From: Patescibacteria group bacterium
GTDB taxonomy: Bacteria; Patescibacteriota; Microgenomatia; UBA1400; MFAQ01
Direction of reading: 5' to 3'
NCBI GenBank assembly: GCA_018819325.1
Contig: JAHJQJ010000057.1
Coordinates: forward strand, 1-13,321
DNA length: 13,321 bases
The notes below the pieces were generated by a model. The model searched no databases. It was not told the DNA's origin and saw nothing but the letters and a program-made list of their open reading frames with translations. The translations under genes and the position numbers were made by a program. The first letter of the stretch is position 1; each line of letters starts with the position of its first letter. Of this stretch, positions 10,471-13,321 are shown piece by piece.

Positions 10471-12996
10471 ATGCATAAGTGGAATTTAAACTGGGCTAAG
10501 ATATTTTTGGTGGGGAGTATTTCTGGTGTTGTGCTGTTGGTGGGTATGTTTTTTTGGTACTCAAGAGGATTGCCTGACCCCTCTAATGTTTTGAGGAAGT
10601 CTGGTTTTTCATCGGTGATTTTAGACAGAGAGGGAGAGGAGATATTATTTGACGTTTATACCGACGAGAACAGAAAGTTTACTCCACTGGAAGAAATTCC
10701 AGAATACTTGAAACAGGCAACGGTGGCGGTGGAAGACAAGGATTTTTATGAGCATCAAGGTTTTGACTTAATGGGCATGTTAAGAGGATTTAGTAGATTT
10801 TTTACCAGAGGTAGGGCTCAGGGTGGTTCTACTTTAACCCAGCAGTTGGTGAAGAATGTGCTGTTGACGACTGAGAGAAGAGTAAGTAGAAAGATAAGAG
10901 AATTTGTTTTATCTGTAAGAATTGAGAGTAGATTTGAGAAGGATGAGATTTTACAGATGTATCTGAACGAGGCTCCCTATGGAGGAACGGCCTGGGGGGT
11001 GGCGGCGGCGAGTGAGATGTACTTTGGTAAAGAAGTGGCCGATCTTGATTTGGCCGAAAGTGTGATATTGGCTGGTTTACCACAGGCCCCGACCACTTAT
11101 TCACCTTATAATGCCTCTAAGAGTTATTTGGATAGAGCCAAGCAGGTAGCCAGAAGAATGAGAGAGGACGGATACATAGACGAGGAGACGGAGAAGGAGT
11201 TAATAGAAAGTTTGGAAGGGGTGGAGTTTAGGCCGGTGGGAACGAGTATTAAGGCGCCGCATTTTGTGATGGAGGTAAAAAGTATTTTGGAAGAAATGTT
11301 TGGCTCGCAGATACTGGAACGGGGTGGTTTAAAAGTTACTACTACCCTGGATTGGGAGTTGCAAAAAAATGCTCAAGATATCGTGGCTATGGAGATTGAT
11401 AAGGTGGCTAAGTCTCTGTCTATTTCTAATGGCGCCTCGGTAATTATTGATGTTAATTCTGGGGATGTGTTATCTATGGTGGGTTCAAGGGATTTCTTTG
11501 ATACGGATATAGATGGAGAGGTGAATGTGGTAACTAGATTGAGGCAACCGGGGTCGTCTATAAAACCGGTGGTGTATGCTACGGCTTTTTCTGAAGGGTT
11601 TACCCCAGCAAGTGTATTGATGGACACGATTACTGAGTTTCCCGGCAAGGACGAAAACACTCCGTATATTCCTAAAAATTACGACGGAGAGGAGCATGGC
11701 CCCTTGCATTTAAGAGATGCTTTGGCTAGTTCTATTAACATTCCGGCAGTTAAACTTTTGGCGTTGGTGGGTGTTAAGGATGTTTTAGATCAGGCTTATA
11801 AAATGGGTATGACAAGTCTGGAACCAACCAGGGCTAATTTGAGTAGGTTGGGTTTGTCTCTGGCCTTGGGGGGTGGAGAGGTTAAGTTACTGGAGCTTTC
11901 GTCTGGTTATGGGGCTTTTGCTAATGGTGGCTACAAGGTTGAACCTGGGTTTATATTAAAGGTTGAAGACGCCGATGGTGAGGTGTTGTTTGAGAAAAAA
12001 GAGGTTAAGAAATCTAGGGTGGTTGATGAAAAAATAGCTTATTTGATAAATTCTGTGTTATCTGACAACAACGCTAGATTAATTACTTTTGGTGAAAATT
12101 CTTATCTTAATTTAAGTAGTGGGAAAGTGGCGGTTAAGACCGGAACGACAAACGACATGAGAGACAACTGGACGGTGGGCTGGTCTAGTGATATTGTGGT
12201 TGGTGTGTGGGTGGGGAATAATGATAATTCAGTCATGAAGAATGTGGCTAGTGGGGTGTCTGGGGCGGCGCCTATTTGGCGAAAACAGATGCTTGAGGTG
12301 TTGTCTTCATATCCTGCTAAGGCTTTTGTGGTCCCTGCGGGAGTAGTGCAAGTAGAGGTGGATAGAGTTTCTGGTTACCCAGCTCACGATGGTTTTGCCG
12401 CATATAAAGAGTGGATAATTGAGGGAACTCTACCTACCGGAGAAGATAAAATTCATCAGCAGATGAAGGTATGTAAGAGTGATAATACTAGATTGGCCAA
12501 TCCGGTTCAGGTAGTTCAGGGAAACTATGATGGTAAAGAGTTTATTGTTTTGAAAGAAAGTGATCCGTTGACTGATAGGAATTTGTGGCAATTGGGAATA
12601 GATGACTGGGTGTCTAAGCAAGGAGATGATAAATATAAAGTACCGACTGAGTACTGTGAGTCGGCCAGTGGGCTTGATGTGCAGATAATTAGTCCTAAAG
12701 ATAGATCGAGGATAGATAGTAGCATGGTAGAGTTTAGGTTTGAGGTGACCAGTGAAAAGGAGATTGAGTGGGTGAAGTTTTATTTGGATGGAGTAGAGGA
12801 AGAGAAGTTTACCAGTCAGCCATATATAAAGAAGATAGAAGATCTAGAAGATGGCCAGCATAAGGTAAAGGTTGTGGCGAGGAATAAAGATGGTGTAGAG
12901 GCTGATAGGACGCATGAATTTGGGGTGAATGAGGATTGGCATGAGCCAATTCCTGAGCCTACCCCTACCCCTACTACGCCCACTAGCACACAATAG
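10471..12996 (+). CDS. Bifunctional class A penicillin-binding protein (PBP1A-like)
   Basis: This 841-residue enzyme polymerises and cross-links peptidoglycan at the outer face of the cytoplasmic membrane. A membrane anchor (about 11-30) is followed by a GT51 glycosyltransferase with EDKDFYEHQG (catalytic Glu88), GGSTLTQQLVKN (118-129), RKIRE (140-144) and EILQMYLNEAPYG. The transpeptidase has SxxK at Ser362-Lys365, SxN at Ser421-Asn423 and KTG at 556-558, so all catalytic residues are present. A linker with Cys668 and Cys729 leads to an Ig-like beta-sandwich (about 735-820) and a Pro/Thr-rich tail (PEPTPTPTTPTSTQ). The Ig-like domain and tail resemble those of other Gram-positive-type and CPR cell-wall enzymes. 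The start follows a TATACT box with no ribosome-binding site. Confidence 0.96.
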   Translation: MHKWNLNWAKIFLVGSISGVVLLVGMFFWYSRGLPDPSNVLRKSGFSSVILDREGEEILFDVYTDENRKFTPLEEIPEYLKQATVAVEDKDFYEHQGFDLMGMLRGFSRFFTRGRAQGGSTLTQQLVKNVLLTTERRVSRKIREFVLSVRIESRFEKDEILQMYLNEAPYGGTAWGVAAASEMYFGKEVADLDLAESVILAGLPQAPTTYSPYNASKSYLDRAKQVARRMREDGYIDEETEKELIESLEGVEFRPVGTSIKAPHFVMEVKSILEEMFGSQILERGGLKVTTTLDWELQKNAQDIVAMEIDKVAKSLSISNGASVIIDVNSGDVLSMVGSRDFFDTDIDGEVNVVTRLRQPGSSIKPVVYATAFSEGFTPASVLMDTITEFPGKDENTPYIPKNYDGEEHGPLHLRDALASSINIPAVKLLALVGVKDVLDQAYKMGMTSLEPTRANLSRLGLSLALGGGEVKLLELSSGYGAFANGGYKVEPGFILKVEDADGEVLFEKKEVKKSRVVDEKIAYLINSVLSDNNARLITFGENSYLNLSSGKVAVKTGTTNDMRDNWTVGWSSDIVVGVWVGNNDNSVMKNVASGVSGAAPIWRKQMLEVLSSYPAKAFVVPAGVVQVEVDRVSGYPAHDGFAAYKEWIIEGTLPTGEDKIHQQMKVCKSDNTRLANPVQVVQGNYDGKEFIVLKESDPLTDRNLWQLGIDDWVSKQGDDKYKVPTEYCESASGLDVQIISPKDRSRIDSSMVEFRFEVTSEKEIEWVKFYLDGVEEEKFTSQPYIKKIEDLEDGQHKVKVVARNKDGVEADRTHEFGVNEDWHEPIPEPTPTPTTPTSTQ

Positions 12997-13055
12997 TCAT
13001 TCTGGGGACGAGTCTGCGAGGACTCCAGAATCGATTCTGGACAAGCCAGAATGAC
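12996..13055. repeat. GTCATTCTGG...CCAGAATGAC repeat, copy C, touching the PBP stop
   Basis: The 60-bp element begins with the last G of the PBP TAG codon and ends CCAGAATGAC. It contains the perfect 16-bp palindrome CCAGAATCGATTCTGG (13025-13040). Its reverse complement matches the left 34 bases of the repeat at 2765-2826 with one difference, so it is inserted the other way round. It could fold in the 3' end of the PBP mRNA. Confidence 0.85.
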
Positions 13056-13065
13056 GGTAAAAAGG

Positions 13066-13203
13066 TTACTTTATTGAGAGAATAATTTTGGTTTTTAGCT
13101 GGTTGACTTGTTTTTGGGTTAGGCTTTTTTTAGGGTGGCTGAAATGGAGTTTAAAGGAGTGTTTGTGTACATCTTTAATGACTTTCCTGACTTGCTCACT
13201 TCG
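13066..13203 (-). pseudogene. pheT: Possible 3' remnant of pheT (FDX-ACB domain)
   Basis: A - strand frame of 45 residues runs from the in-frame TGA at 13204-13206 to TAA at 13066-13068 without any ATG. Its end, FKLHFSHPKKSLTQKQVN followed by QLKTKIILSIK, resembles the C-terminus of the phenylalanyl-tRNA synthetase beta chain, where the ferredoxin-fold anticodon-binding domain has the pattern LxFxHPxRTLTDEEVN. The upstream 115 bases to the window edge contain stops in all three - strand frames and no visible continuation. It may be a decayed copy, a frameshifted or rearranged pheT, or chance similarity. The motif match was made by eye. Confidence 0.45.
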
Positions 13204-13321
13204 TCATAGTTTCGGGTTTTGGAAAAATAAAGTGCTTGATGTATCCAACTAAAAGATTTTGAGACTGGAGTTTTGTCGTACTAAGGGTAAAATGTGTATA
13301 TGTTGTATGTCCGTTTTACTA
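13204..13321. other. Right edge without recognisable gene
   Basis: Only short frames are present. One - strand frame from about 13273 down to 13107 is open for 53 codons but has no early start codon and no recognised motif. It overlaps the pheT-like frame in another register. Confidence 0.4.

Noticed and set aside
13107..13273. 53-codon - strand frame overlapping the pheT-like frame
   Set aside because: It has no start codon near its beginning and no recognisable motif. The overlapping frame gives the better match to a known family.

Overview
The window looks like chromosomal DNA of a small-genome bacterium, most likely from the Candidate Phyla Radiation (Patescibacteria), perhaps Microgenomates. 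The taxon is an inference from overall style. Genes are short and tightly packed, often overlapping by ATGA. Several genes have a -10-like box only 6-8 nt before the start codon. Intergenic spaces carry palindromic GTCATTCTG-type repeats. TGA is used as a true stop, so the recoded Gracilibacteria/Absconditabacteria are unlikely. No phage, CRISPR, tRNA or rRNA gene was seen.

Region 1 (1-3642, + strand) is a type IV pilin locus. Three tandem GspG/PilE-like pilins are followed by a minor-pilin set in the order FimU/GspH-like, PilV/GspI-like, PilW/GspJ-like and PilX/GspK-like, the order known for tip-initiation complexes. The FimU/GspH-like gene has an inverted pair of palindromic repeats inserted in frame into its leader peptide. 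Region 2 (3643-4356) has no gene and is a dense cluster of hairpins and repeats. Region 3 (4357-6639, + strand) encodes PilM, PilN and PilO, the inner-membrane alignment complex of the same pilus.

Region 4 (6628-8351, - strand) is an rRNA and ribosome module: rpmF, nusB, rnc, rpsP and khpA. It converges on pilO with a 12-nt overlap. A strong promoter lies directly at the rpmF start, and a second predicted one overlaps the rnc stop codon in front of rpsP. Region 5 (8479-10447, - strand) holds recG and, upstream of it, a 33-codon gene for a predicted single-pass membrane peptide whose end overlaps the recG start. Region 6 (10471-12996, + strand) is a bifunctional class A penicillin-binding protein, transcribed divergently from the small gene. 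The two -10 boxes overlap in a near-symmetric sequence. The right end holds a repeat touching the PBP stop codon and a 45-residue reading frame on the - strand that resembles the C-terminus of PheT but has no upstream continuation in this window.

The most interesting signals are the repeat-derived prepilin leader, the recurrent predicted leaderless promoters (including the shared divergent one), the unlisted membrane peptide beside recG, the even cysteine counts confined to exported proteins, and the G/T-rich composition of the + strand whatever the gene direction. No clearly new defence or enzymatic system was found.
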